64,000 bases of DNA from Erpobdella octoculata (taxonomy: Eukaryota; Annelida; Clitellata; Hirudinida; Erpobdellidae), in NCBI GenBank assembly GCA_963978895.1, contig OZ022244.1:21329992-21393991 (forward strand), in the 5' to 3' direction. The notes beneath the pieces are model-generated. The model worked only from the letters and a program-made list of their open reading frames with translations, made no database searches and was not told the origin of the DNA. Below, in pieces: positions 31,708-43,124 of this stretch. Positions within the stretch are counted from its first letter, which is position 1, and every line of letters starts with the position of its first letter. A program made the position numbers and the translations under genes.

Positions 31708-31712
<5 letters not shown>
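31547..31712 (+). pseudogene. Penelope-like element, 5' start of a second copy, truncated at (AT)n
   Basis: The frame runs from an ATG inside the ribozyme motif (31506) through YQFVQKCLGISDFRKV, VCNKKWAIVFNKACLKEHLV and PNYLKN, then enters an (AT)n tract. The basic, helical 'K(A/C)CL(K/E)..L(V/I)P' pattern resembles the N-terminal part of PLE reverse transcriptases. With the 3' part of another copy directly upstream, it shows head-to-tail PLE copies joined at the ribozyme-bearing repeat. Confidence 0.55.
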
Positions 31713-31758
<46 letters not shown>

Positions 31759-31795
31759 TTATTTATATATATAAACATATATATATATACATATA
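31708..31795. repeat. (AT)n and (GT)n tract
   Basis: AT repeat, 24 bp of GT repeat, then mixed ATAC/AT units. Confidence 0.9.
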
Positions 31796-31943
31796 CTAGC
31801 GGGGTGCCCGGTGTTGCCCGGGCTTTTTAGAGGTTTTTCTATCGTTTTTCTCTCACGCTCCTTGTCGCTTTCTCACAAAAAAATTTCATAAAAATCTGTT
31901 CAGCCGTTTCGGAGGTATTTGAAGTCAAACACTATGACACCAG

Positions 31944-31947
<4 letters not shown>
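31795..31947 (+). mobile_element. ACTAGC-GGG-CCGG dispersed repeat
   Basis: Begins 'actagcggggtgcccggtg', then 'ttgcccgggc', 'tttttctatcgtttttctct', 'gctccttgtcgctttc' and 'cagccgtttcggaggtattt'. It runs to an (AT)n tract. Related copies lie at 8385-8700 (reverse), 45470-46535 and 55368-55480. Confidence 0.7.

Positions 31948-32020
<73 letters not shown>
31948..32020. repeat. (AT)n microsatellite
   Basis: About 72 bp of AT repeat that abuts the tail of the LINE. Confidence 0.97.
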
Positions 32021-32022
<2 letters not shown>

Positions 32023-32167
32023 TTTAAGTTTAAGTTTAAGTTTAAGTTTATTTGGATTTCAAGCGCCCTTTTGTGTAACACCTCAGGGCTCCTTTTACAA
32101 TAAAATCAACAAAACAAAACAATAAAAATAAAGCAAAAAAATAACATAAAACACAAAAATCAGCATG

Positions 32168-35151
32168 TCAGGAAAAATGAAATAATTTCTCTCTGATCAT
32201 CAATTTGGATAGGATTTCGCAAACAGAAATGTCTTTAGCTCGGCCTTGAATAAACTCAATGTAGTGGCTTCTCGGATGCTGGCAGGCAACATGTTCCATG
32301 TTGAAGGCTCGACTGCCGTAAGTTTTTGTTCGAGTTATGGGAACAACTAGATCACCACGACTAGCAGATCTGTGACGAGATAAGTAAGAATTTTTATCAG
32401 ACACAGTGACACACAGCTCTTGCAAATATGAGGGGGCTTCGCCATGGAGCGCCTTGTAGACTAAAGTCCCAATTTTGAAAGTAATTCGCTCAGAGATACG
32501 CAGCCACCGGAGTTCAGTTTTCATTATTGCAGTCACATGATCATGTTTCTTTAGTCCACCAAAAAGACGAGCAGCTGCATTTTGAATACGTTGAATCTTT
32601 CCAACAGCACTAAGAGGTAAGCCTGTAAATAGAGAGTTGCAGTAGTCAAGTCTACTTACAACAAACGAATGCAGCAGGAGACGTGTTGCTTCACTTGTCA
32701 GAGACCTTCGTATGGTTCTAAGTTGTCGTAGTTGGAAAAAACAGGTTTTTGACAGTTTAGATATATGATCTTTCATGGAAAGCTCAGAATCGACATAAAC
32801 ACCTAGGTTTCGAACAACTTCTGTGGGGGCAACCAAAGCCCCAGCAACTAACAAGGCTTTTGCTTTACTCTGTTGCAACTTTGATCTTGCACCTATCCAG
32901 ATTAATTCAGTCTTATCACCATTCAGTTTTAGACGATTAGAAGCCATCCACTGTTCAATGTTCTCTATGCAGGGCAATAAGCGAAGGTGAACATTCTCCG
33001 CATCATCAACAAAGCAGTGAACATATGTTTGGGTGTCATCGGCATAGCAGTGTCCCTCGAGTCCAGAACGATGAATAATTTCAAGTAAATCAGTGGTGTA
33101 CAATAGAAAGAGTAGTGGGCCCAAGACTGATCCCTGGGGTACTCCACTACTAAGCGACACGGACAATGACAAGTTCCCAACCACACTAACCCGTTGCGTG
33201 CGGTTAGTTAAATATGAAATAATCCATTTTAAGACAACTCCACAGATGCCATGAGTTTTTTCAAGTCTCTCAATAAGGATTCCATGGTCAACAGTATCAA
33301 ATGCGGCACTCAGATCTAAGAGACTCAGTAGCGACACCTTACCACTATCAGTAGCAACTGCCAGATCATTCACTACTTTGAGTAGTGCAGATTCTGTAGA
33401 GTAAAACCGGCGATACGCAGATTGGTTCGATGGGAGACTGCCAGAAAGACCTAGATGTACATTCAATCGTTTAGCAACAATCCGCTCTACCAGTTTTGAC
33501 ATAAAGGTCAGGTTAGAGACTGGTCGATAGCTCTTCATGTCAGCAGGGTCAAGTCCGTCTTTTTTAATAAGCGGAGTCACAAGTGCTGACTTCTGACTAG
33601 CAGGAAAATATCCTTCTTATAAAGATCGAGTGCACATCAAAGCGACAAAAGATGCAATGTAGACACAACATTTTTTGATAATCCAAGTAGGGGATGGATC
33701 CAGTGAACAATATTTGTTCGGAGCAGCCATTATCAATTTTATTATCTCATCAGCCGTGACTGGCTGGAATTCATCCATGAACAACGTGCTGGTCAAAAGT
33801 ATAGATGGTGGCTTTGCAAGCGCTGTATGTGTTCTAACTTGCTCTACCTTGTCTTGAAAAAACCTCACAAACTGGTCTGGAGTAATAGAAGATCTCACAT
33901 TAGATGAAGACTTTTCTTTACCAAGAAGTGTTGACAAGTTACTCCAAAGCTTTTTTGGAGCTTTCTGATTAACGGCAATCCTGGCTTCCCAGTATTCATG
34001 CTCTTTTCTCTGGAACAAATATCGCATGGTCCGCAAGCCGTCAATCCATATAGATTTACTCGCCGTTGTGTGATGCCGACGATAAATCCGTTCAAGTCGT
34101 CTCGTGGACCGCTTAAATGCCCGGCATTCACTATCAAACCATGGCGTTAGTAGATTTCGAGGTTTTCTTTTGATTAACGTAAACGGAGCGTGATTATCGA
34201 GAAGCTTTGATAGAGTAGATGAATAGCACTGGAAAAGTTCATCAGTTGAATGATGATCAAAATTTTCTGGATTATGACAAAGTTCACTCAAACGTAAATC
34301 AGTCAGGAATGCATTATAATCAAATCTCTTCCATGGACGTCCCCAAAAAGTGGCACAGGCTTAGTTGGTTTTTGGAGTGGAAGTCGAAACAATAGCATTA
34401 GATGATCAGATAAGCCAGTTTCTTGCACAGAAACTTGAAGATCTACCATATCATCACGTGAAATCACGAGATCAAGCTGCCCTCCTAGCCGATGCGTTGG
34501 AATTGTCTCATGAATAATCAAATTGAAAGAAGTTAGCAATTCATGCAGTTTCATTGCAATTATATCATTTTGTCTTTCAACGTGAATGTTCAGGTCTCCA
34601 GTAATAACAATTGGTCTACGGTATGTTGACAATATTTCCAAAAGGAAACAGAACTCATCAAAGAATTTCTTGGTTGCAGGCTTTGATCCAGGACGATAGA
34701 CTGATAACAATACAACTCCAGTCTGATTGCTAGAGATATTACAACATAAAAATTCGAATGACGCAACTGGTGTTCGAAGATCAATTTCAGTCATAGACAA
34801 GCCATCCTTATAAATAATTGCAATTCCACCATGATTTATCAAAGCCCGAGATTTGCTTGTATGGTCAGCAGGACGTGCCCGATCAAGACACTTGTAACCA
34901 GCAAGAGTAACACGGCCCAACAAAACGCTATCACCAGATTCATGCCAAGTCTCTGCAGCAACAAAAATGTCAATAGACTGAGACGCAATCAGATCACAGA
35001 TTCGAGACGATTTCTCTTTGATCGAACACACATTATGAAAAGCAACAGACAGGCCAGCAAAAACTTCTTTATTAAAAACTTTTCTTGAATTTTTGCAATT
35101 GATTACCCCGGATGCAGTACCGAAAGAGCGAATCCTTAGCTTAATTTGCAT
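32168..35151 (-). pseudogene. LINE ORF2: AP endonuclease and reverse transcriptase, broken by a frameshift and a stop
   Basis: The start ATG (35149-35151) overlaps the end of ORF1 by 11 bp. The AP-endonuclease part (to about 34340) keeps HNVCSI, AETWH, VYRPG, TGDLNIH, IPTHR, QLDLVISRD and LSDHL. A one-base frameshift lies in the homopolymer run at 34341-34349 (cccc then aaaaa); afterwards the frame continues RFDYNAFLTDLRLSEL. An in-frame TAA (33617-33619) interrupts before EGYFPASQKSALVTP. The RT keeps motif A LLDLSAAFDTVDH, motif B GVPQGSVLGPLLF and YADD (33035-33046), and ends at 32168. With only two lesions, inactivation is recent, or the frameshift is a sequencing error. Confidence 0.88.
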
Positions 35152-35830
35152 TTAATTTGTTTCTTTCAAGTCTAAGCTGATAATCCAGTTGTCTTTCCGC
35201 TTCTGTTAAATCCGGACTGATATAGACGGATTTATGGTCACTGTTTCTCAGAATTTTGGCAGCCATGAGAATTGGATTCCTAAGACTAACATCAGATAAT
35301 TCTACCAAAATTGGACCTGGTTTGTTTGTGTCTTTAGATCTTAGTCGTTTCAAATGTACAGGTTTTACCTCAGACTTACCGATTACATTCAAGATTTTTT
35401 TAACGGATTCTTCATCCTCAGTTTTTTTAGTAGCCTGGGCTGAGTTCGGTGACTCAGGGATACCGTAAACAATTATATTCTTTTTTCTTCTTTCACGATC
35501 CTTCAGTTCATTTATTGAAGCATTAACAACAACCAACTGAGCAGCTGGCTGTTTTGTTTTTTGAGTACCGGCTTTCACCACTTGAACCCAGTCATTCACA
35601 ATCGATGGGGATTTTTTCTTGGTCTGTGCGACCGCCAAATCTGTTTTCAACTTGCAGATTTCGTCAAGATTGATTTTGTCTTTACTTTCAAGTAGCGTTA
35701 ATCGCTCCGAAAGTGATGAGACAAACGCCGAGATTTTGCCGCACCATTCATGCAGCATTTTCGAAGCTACTGAATGATTGCCTTGTCCAAAACACGGCCA
35801 ATGTTTCTCAAGTAGAAAATCAGTATTCAT
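35141..35830 (-). CDS. LINE ORF1 protein (RNA-binding, RRM-like)
   Basis: 229 codons from ATG (35828-35830), intact. A helical, charged region at about 33-72 may form a coiled coil. Then an RRM-like segment begins KKNIIVYGIPES (117-127) and continues with VKKILNVIG, PVHLKRL, PILVELSD and MAAKILRNS. It ends with SVYISPDLTEAERQLDYQLR (201-220), the typical closing motif of ORF1 in Jockey/CR1-type LINEs. No CCHC knuckle or PHD finger is seen. The protein should coat the element RNA. Its stop overlaps the ORF2 start (AATGCAAATTAAG), suggesting termination-reinitiation. Confidence 0.8.
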   Translation of the reverse strand: MNTDFLLEKHWPCFGQGNHSVASKMLHEWCGKISAFVSSLSERLTLLESKDKINLDEICKLKTDLAVAQTKKKSPSIVNDWVQVVKAGTQKTKQPAAQLVVVNASINELKDRERRKKNIIVYGIPESPNSAQATKKTEDEESVKKILNVIGKSEVKPVHLKRLRSKDTNKPGPILVELSDVSLRNPILMAAKILRNSDHKSVYISPDLTEAERQLDYQLRLERNKLNAN

Positions 35831-35835
35831 TTTGT

Positions 35836-36341
<506 letters not shown>

Positions 36342-36831
36342 CACACATATATACATGTTAGACATATAGAAGAACACTGTATATGAGATGAACCGTCTCT
36401 AAACATCTCGCGAGAGTCATAGCATTAATTATTCATGCGTTCCTAAATCACCATCTTCCTGATTTTGAGAACAAGTCACAGCAAGCTGCTCCATCACCAC
36501 CAGAATGATCAACAACATTATCCATATCCATAATTATTATCTTCAACTTTGTTGCTCTCCTATGGTCACATGATCGATATTGTTATTGCTGTAGTCATAC
36601 AAATCTTTATTTAATTAGCAATTGATTGCTGCTGCGTTTTGAACAGAAAATGATTCGGCAGATAAGGTATAATAATAAAATAAAAGCTTTTACGAAAAGT
36701 GACAAACAGCTTGAAGTGCAATAACGAAATTCATCTTAAAAAGATTATCCTTCTTGTTCATACTTTTTTCTCTCGTCTTCTCTTTCTGTTTTCTCCACCA
36801 ATAATTTCATCATCGTCCAACAATTGTCGTT

Positions 36832-36928
36832 TACATCACCATCATCATCACCATCACCATCATCATCATCATCGTCATCATCATGATCATCATTGTCGTC
36901 GTCATCGTCATCGTCATCGTCATCGTCT

Positions 36929-36962
<34 letters not shown>

Positions 36963-36990
36963 ATCATCGTCGTCGTCATCACCATCTTTG
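36832..36990. repeat. CAT/CGT imperfect microsatellite
   Basis: CATCAT units followed by a regular CATCGT hexamer run. Confidence 0.95.
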
Positions 36991-37347
36991 TTAATTCTGT
37001 CATAATTTCAAATTTAATTGTCTTTAACTTCCTGGGTCTTACAAAGCGTATTCGTCCTGGTCGTGCCGCTTCTAACCAAACTGATCTCAAATCAGAAGAA
37101 CTTCTATTGGTCTTCTATTTATTTATTTCTTCTCATTGAACATTGTTCCATAGTTATGCAAATATCTTCAGCCTCATTGTAATTATCTAAATTCAATTTA
37201 TGTCTTATGACGTTGTAAATTAATGGAAATCAGTTTACATATTGTTTTCATAATTCGAAAAAAGCTATGTCACGAATTGGTTGGCATAAACATTGCTGGC
37301 TGTACAATTTGTACAATTCGTACAACCCTGTCTCAGCCAGCATCAAC

Positions 37348-37670
37348 CAGCGTGGCGAAGGGGGGCAGGGAGGGGCATCTGCACCTGGCGCCAGGCTTTG
37401 GGGGCGCCAAAAAGGAAAGACAGCAAATTCTCCAAATTTTAGTCATTTTTGTACATGTAAAACATGTAAACTTAAAAAATTGAATATTTGCACTATTTCA
37501 CACAAGTGATATCCAAATTTTTCTTGGGGAGGCGGCTCGCCGAGCCCCGGATATGGTTCGGGCGCCTTCGGTTTTTTCGGTTTTAGTCGTCCAATTGGGA
37601 TAACAGTGGAAGATGGGGGCGAATTTTTATACCTTGCCCCTGGGCGCCAGATACCCTTGCTACGCCACTG
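37348..37670. mobile_element. hAT-type MITE, 323 bp, with 8-bp target duplication
   Basis: The left end CAGCGTGGCGAAGGGGGG and the right end (inverted) CAGTGGCGTAGCAAGGG are imperfect inverted repeats of the hAT type. Both are followed inwards by TGGCGCC (tggcgccagg on the left, tctggcgccc on the right). Flanking 8-mers are gcatcaac (37340-37347) and gcaacaac (37671-37678), a 7/8 target duplication. There is no transposase. Confidence 0.75.
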
Positions 37671-37920
37671 GCAACAACCCCTGTCAAACACCTCATGTTC
37701 AAATACCACGCTACTTCTGTATGCGTTCTCACCTGTTTACAGTTATTTAGATTTAAATTAAAACAATCACCAACATAAGATTTTACAATCCATCAACCTA
37801 GCAGCGTGTTTGTAAAAGCTATAAGCAAACAAAATCATGTATTTCATGAAATTCATCATGGCCAACAACCACAACCAAGTTACCTTTGCAACTTTTGTTT
37901 CCTTTTGTTTTTGTCACCAG

Positions 37921-38040
37921 GAAGTTAGGAACAGACACCTCCATTCTGCCACGTCCATGACTGACGTTTACAACGATGACCACGTGATCAAGATGGCGGA
38001 GGAGCAGAAACGATTGCAAAAGTTGAAGAACCTCATTCAG
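37921..38040 (+). CDS. Candidate internal exon of the secreted precursor (helix-rich peptide)
   Basis: The acceptor tttttgtcaccag ends at 37920. Forty codons in phase 0 lead to CAG followed by gttctt, a weak donor. If that donor is unused the frame runs five more codons (VLVDC) to TAA at 38056-38058. The peptide reads EVRNRHLHSATSMTDVYNDD and then HVIKMAEEQKRLQKLKNLIQ, an amphipathic helix like many class-B receptor ligands. Placed after the RKSKR of the 16337-16452 exon it would start a mature peptide. This is inference; it could also be an alternative last exon or a chance ORF. Confidence 0.3.
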
Positions 38041-38058
38041 GTTCTTGTCGATTGTTAA

Positions 38059-39480
38059 CGTCTAATTTTAGTTAAATTAAATTAAATTAAATTAATGACT
38101 CCCGCTATTACTTGACGTAATAAAATAAAACGTCTACATATTTCAATAACGTCGTTGTCGTGTTTTCCTTTGCTATAGTGATGATAATAAAGCTCCCCAG
38201 ATTTTTAATTTGGAGGACAACGTACATGTGGCAGGTGTGCTGTTTCATATACTTGGAACTAACACCGCCATAGTTTACGGCTATAAAGCGGCACTATAAT
38301 AACGCGACCTTGACCTGGTACATTATGAAATTAGTCAATCAATCTCTTGTTCCTATTACGCTTGATTTTGTCCAACCAGAAAAACGTGTTGTTACTGTCT
38401 TATTCTATAAAAACACAAAAGTTCTCTTTGGTAAGCTATTTTCTGCCAAATATTTTTTCAAGACACAAATTTTGCTAAGGCTTCCTTACTGTCAAAACCC
38501 TAACACCTACACTCACACCCACACTCACTCCCACACACTCACACAGAGAGTTTTTAGATTTGCGTTGGCGCCCTACTTTTTTGTTTTCAATTAATGACAG
38601 TCCTTTCAACTGTTAATTTTTACGTTAAATAATAAATTCGGGAAGCATCAAAATAGTTATTTCAATTATTTATTTCTTAGCTTGTGTTTTCAACATTTGA
38701 CATTTAAATGAAGCGTTAAAATTTAATTGGAAGAATTATCTTGTTTACCGAGTGAGGAAAAGAAAAAAAAGAGATAATTTCTAATTTCAAGATAAAAACT
38801 TTTTTTTAATGACAAATCGTTTGACATTTCCAACGTTTAATAGTTGTGTTGGTTTCTTAAAGCGAAAATATTGCACCTACTAAAACAGCTATCAACTTGA
38901 AGTGATGATTTTTTTATGATTCTACAAATGACTTTCTCGATTGCGATAACGATGAGTCACCAAGTAACGATGTAATTAAAAAAGCGAAAAAAATTTTGGT
39001 TTGTAATTTTTTCTTGTTTATAAATTATTATAAATTTTGAAACATTTGAAAATTCTGTTTTCATCTTGTTTTCATTTTTGTTTTTCTTCTTGTATTTCAT
39101 TTTCTTCATCTTCTCTCTTACCATGCAAACAATAACTGATTCGGTTGAAGAAGTAATTTCATACGAAAAATGTCTGTGATGGTACGTAAGGTACGTGTGA
39201 CGTTAACTCATTAAAAATAAATGACAAATTTGAAAATTATTTTTTAATAATTAAAAAAAGAAATAAACGACTTCCGAAAAATTTTCTTTTTGAAACAATT
39301 TTTAAGACAAGCATTTTTACAAAGAATAATTAGAGTTAGCAGGTAAGGAAGGAATGCAAATTATGTTCTCTCAAGCCACCAACTGATCTTCGTCACTTTT
39401 TTATCTTCAAAGAAATCCTTGAATTATTTAAACACACTTTTTTCTGCTGGTCCTCTTGTACAGTGTAAGTGTGTGTGTTT
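38059..39480. other. Presumed intron, no feature beyond a short CACAC tract
   Basis: (CA)-rich imperfect tract at 38503-38545. The rest is AT-rich with no exon-like segment. Confidence 0.4.
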
Positions 39481-39487
39481 ATAATAT

Positions 39488-39490
<3 letters not shown>

Positions 39491-39581
<91 letters not shown>
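39491..39581. repeat. (AT)n microsatellite
   Basis: About 90 bp of AT repeat. A 70-bp unique stretch (39582-39652) separates it from the next one. Confidence 0.97.
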
Positions 39582-39582
<1 letters not shown>

Positions 39583-39652
39583 GACTCTACTAGGAATCGA
39601 ACCCACGTGTCTACGGCAACACCGCCTCGCCTAAATGCAAGTGCTCTTAAAA

Positions 39653-39779
<127 letters not shown>

Positions 39780-41230
39780 GGTGGCCCTTAATGTATGGCA
39801 CAAAATAAAAATTGGAAATTTAATTGTAATACCCTTCCAATGCGTTCCAATGATAGAAAATATACACTGTGTAAAGCAGACAATATTTAGAGGTAGCCCT
39901 CGAGGTTTGAACATTTCCAAAAACAGTCCAAAAAAATTTCAATTCGACATGAGATGAAGTTGGTTGATGCTGGCTTGAAACTGGTGTGGTCAATGAATTG
40001 CCATTTGTCTTGAAATCTTTTGAAGATAAAGATTTTTTTGTCCAGTTGATTTCATGGTTGTTTTTTCTAAAACCGTTCTAGCGATCAGTTCCATAATATG
40101 ATGGCAAAATGCCAAGAACAATAAATCTTTATCTAATTTTTGTTCAATAATAAAACAAGTCCCATTTTGGTTGTTAGTGTTTGATGCTCTTGCGTTAAGT
40201 TACAACTTAATTCTTGACATCCCAATTTTTGGCAATTAATCACGGCAGCTGCTTGAATTTTTCTTGTTCCAAAGAATAGTTTTGTCACTCGATGCAGCTG
40301 TTCCCAAGCAATTCCAGAAATTAAAGCTGTAGAACGATGTTATGTGTTTTTTGAAAGTTAAATTTTTTATTAGTTTGCCATCCCAATAAGCGTTAAAATA
40401 CTGATCTGATTTTAAAATGCCGTGCTTGGTGGCTTGCTCTTATTCGATGCATAGATTTCTTGTTGATCTTTTAAAAACAAACACCATAACCAAAGCTGGA
40501 TGCAAATTTGCTAATAACAAATGTTACATTTTTTGAAGAAATCCAAATTCTGTGCAGAGCTGAAGCAAGTCTAGGAGTCATTATGTTAATTGTTGCTCTA
40601 TTCATCTCTAATGTACAACCATCATCACATTAGTTTTGAATTTGATCTTTATTTCCTCCTACATTGCTTGATGTTGCTGATGAATCTGACTCAAGAATGA
40701 TACGACTTGTTGAGAGGCTTTGATTTCCTTTTGTGTTCGCTTCCTTCTGATTTTAATTTGCTTCTCTACGGCTGTGAGTTTGCTGGTTTTCAAGTAACTG
40801 AATTCTGTCCAAGACAACAATTTATTCTGAACGTTCCTTTTGTCTCGGAGAATAAAAGAAATTTCTGGGATTTTTTATGGTGATAAGCTCTGTCAAAAAT
40901 ATTTTCCAACTTTGTTACAAATTTGTTCGTCATGTTTTTGTGCGCCAAAGATATTTGTTTCTTATGTTTCTGTAGACCTTTTTTAGCCAGTGAAAATTGT
41001 TTCTAGTTCAAAGATTGAAAACTGAGAACAAACTGGAATTCCTGCTTTTTCCTAGATGGAGAATATAACTTGGATTGCAGGTTGACTTGCATCACAATCT
41101 GTTTTTTCTCTTCATTTTGTAAATGAAGAAAATGTCCAAATGCTTGCCTGTAAGATGGCAACTTAACACGACAATTTTCAGTTTTATAAGCTGATCAAAT
41201 AGCTCTTTAATATAACGCTGTAATGTACCG
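39780..41230 (-). pseudogene. Decayed gene of a repeated transposase-like family
   Basis: Read on the minus strand, coding blocks in changing frames follow one another: FVTKLENIFD (about 40900), LSTSRIILESDSSATSS, EMNRATINIMTPRLASAL, SNTNNQNGTCFIIEQKL, DKDLLFLAFCHHIMELIART and, near 39900-39960, further fragments. The order and the 'SNTG..GTC..(L/I)EQ.L' and 'L.CRHHI.E' patterns resemble a gene repeated in many invertebrate genomes that I associate with DNA transposons, perhaps hAT relatives. Positions 40890-41215 align with 10580-10830, a second copy. Stops and frame changes are numerous. Confidence 0.5.
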
Positions 41231-42844
41231 TCTACTAATTACTGGTTAATATTTTTTTTAATACTTGTTTTTAGTTGAGAAATAATTATTAATATTACCT
41301 GATATTTACAATAGCACTAAAATTTTAAAAATGTTTTGCAATGCATATTTAGGTCAACATTGTAAAAAAATGTAAACTCCCACAGCCAATTCTAAATATT
41401 GTCAAAATAAAAAAAAATTACTCACGAGGCCAGACTAGTGAAAAGGCCTAGCAGTCAGGTGGGAACGTCAAAAGGCGCATCATTTCTACCTAACGGCTTC
41501 AATAATATATTATAAATAATTAAACGAATTATTTTTTTAAGTTCAAAACATTTGTCTATGAAAAATATAAAACATTAATAGCTTTTGCGTTTCTTACTGC
41601 CTGAATTTTAACGGCTTATTCAATTAGTTTCGAATAAATTATTATTTTGAATTTTGTGAATGTAAATATGTCCATCCAATCCCATTACAGAAAGAACCGA
41701 CTCAATAAAATTGTTAATTACACAGTAATCTTATTTGTTGGTTCGAACAACTTCAAACAAGATTAAAGTCGTTTTATCGACGTAAGAATGTTAATCTAAT
41801 GTTAATATCCGAAAAAATCAAAAATTCTTGTTCAACATACTAAAAACATTTGCATCTTCAGCTTTTTATATCACAGTAAATACTCACTTCTATAGTAATG
41901 CTGTGTATGTGTATTAAGAAAGATTTAGCATTTTAGCACACACATTAGACTAAAGAAACATCTAAATTTGTAAGTAGTACAACAAAAAATTATTCCGTAA
42001 GTAAAACAGACTTTTACAATAATTTGGAGGCTATGAATAAAACATTGGTTTAATTAGTAGATTTAATTGGTGTAGTCCAGATCACATTTGTTTTCGGATT
42101 TGCTATGTAGATAAAGCTGGTTTTGATAAACTAATTTTTAAAGCCAATTACGGTAGTGAAAAATAATTATAAATTCTAAAGTCGAGAATTATTTTTAGCA
42201 GTTTAAAAAAAAAATAAAATGAACAATTTTTTCACAAAAAAAATTTAAACAAGAAATAAAAAAAATTATAAAATATTCAAGACTTAATGAAATGTTTTGG
42301 CATAAAAAGTGCGGTTAGATTTCATGTTAAAGCTTAATTGGTTGACGAAAAGTTCGTTCATTGTCAGTTCCAAGATTTGTTTACAAGAACGAAGGAAAAA
42401 AGAATTGTGGTGAAATTAATACAAAGTGTTTAATAACAAGACAACAAAATAATTTTTCTTTAGCACAATGTTTTGTCTGATTGTTTATTGGGGTGTAGCC
42501 GTGCCGTCCCAAGATGGGGTAAGAGAGCTTCGAAATGTATGCCTTGCCTGGAGTACCATTTGGTCTGTAGCCAGATAAACACCCCTTATTTATGTTCGAC
42601 TGTTAGTTGCATCAGCGACATTTAAGCTCAGAAGAAGCTAAAGTTTTCATCTTGGTTTCTACTGCTTATCCCTGCAATTCGTTTTAAGAAGGACGGAAGC
42701 AGAAAACCTGCTCTTGCTAAGAAAGCAAAAAGTTTTTTTTCATTATATATAATCTTTAATCAGATTTTTACGGCTCATTTCAGATACTTCTTTAGTCACT
42801 GTTAAAAAAGTTAATAAATTAAAACTTTTGCAATAATTTCACAG
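41231..42844. other. Presumed intron, AT-rich, no feature seen
   Basis: No recognisable repeat or coding block. The terminal 'gcaataatttcacag' is the acceptor of the next exon. Confidence 0.4.
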
Positions 42845-43124
42845 AATCTCTACGACTACAACAGCCCAGAATCATCATCAGAAGAACTTCCATTCAACGA
42901 TCATCCGAGTAGAAATGAACTCTTTGGTGACGACGAGTACGATGAAAAGCTTCGAAAAAATGAGGAGAGCGATGTTGTTGCTGATGATGTTGAGGAGGCT
43001 GATGTTGACGAAGAAGATGGTGACGGAGGGAAAGGGAGGCTCAATAAGAGAGGTCGTTGGCAGGGGTTTTGTTTCAGAAGGACCAGAAGTGGGAGAAGAC
43101 TGCCTTACATCTGCTGGAGAGATT
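42845..43124 (+). CDS. Acidic spacer and two-cysteine peptide exon of the putative precursor
   Basis: Acceptor ttcacag ends at 42844; strong donor gtgagt starts at 43125. 93 codons in phase 0 (end phase 1). It opens NLYDYNSPESSSEEL and becomes very acidic (EEADVDEEDGDGG), then GRLNKR, a convertase site, then GRWQGFCFRRTRSGRR and LPYICWRD. The tail would be a short peptide with a Cys-Cys loop, or two peptides if RSGRR is cut. Joined to the next acceptor-like site (43251) the split codon is T+AA, a stop, so the protein would end at ICWRD. Signal peptide, acidic spacer and dibasic-flanked cysteine peptide is the usual plan of a peptide-hormone precursor. The family is not recognised. Confidence 0.45.

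Larger units (their letters stand above)
32021..35835 (-). mobile_element. CR1/L2-like non-LTR retrotransposon (about 3.8 kb)
   Basis: Nearly full-length LINE on the minus strand. ORF1 is at 35141-35830, ORF2 at 32168-35151, with a short 3' UTR. The 3' tail is about five hexamer repeats (AGTTTA on the plus strand, 32021-32051), as in CR1/L2-group elements that end in short tandem repeats instead of poly-A. Both ends meet (AT)n tracts, so no target duplication can be read. The 5' UTR is practically absent. Confidence 0.85.

Noticed and set aside
38310..38594. 94-codon plus-strand frame
   Set aside because: Ends in a CACAC tract and has no motif or exon borders.
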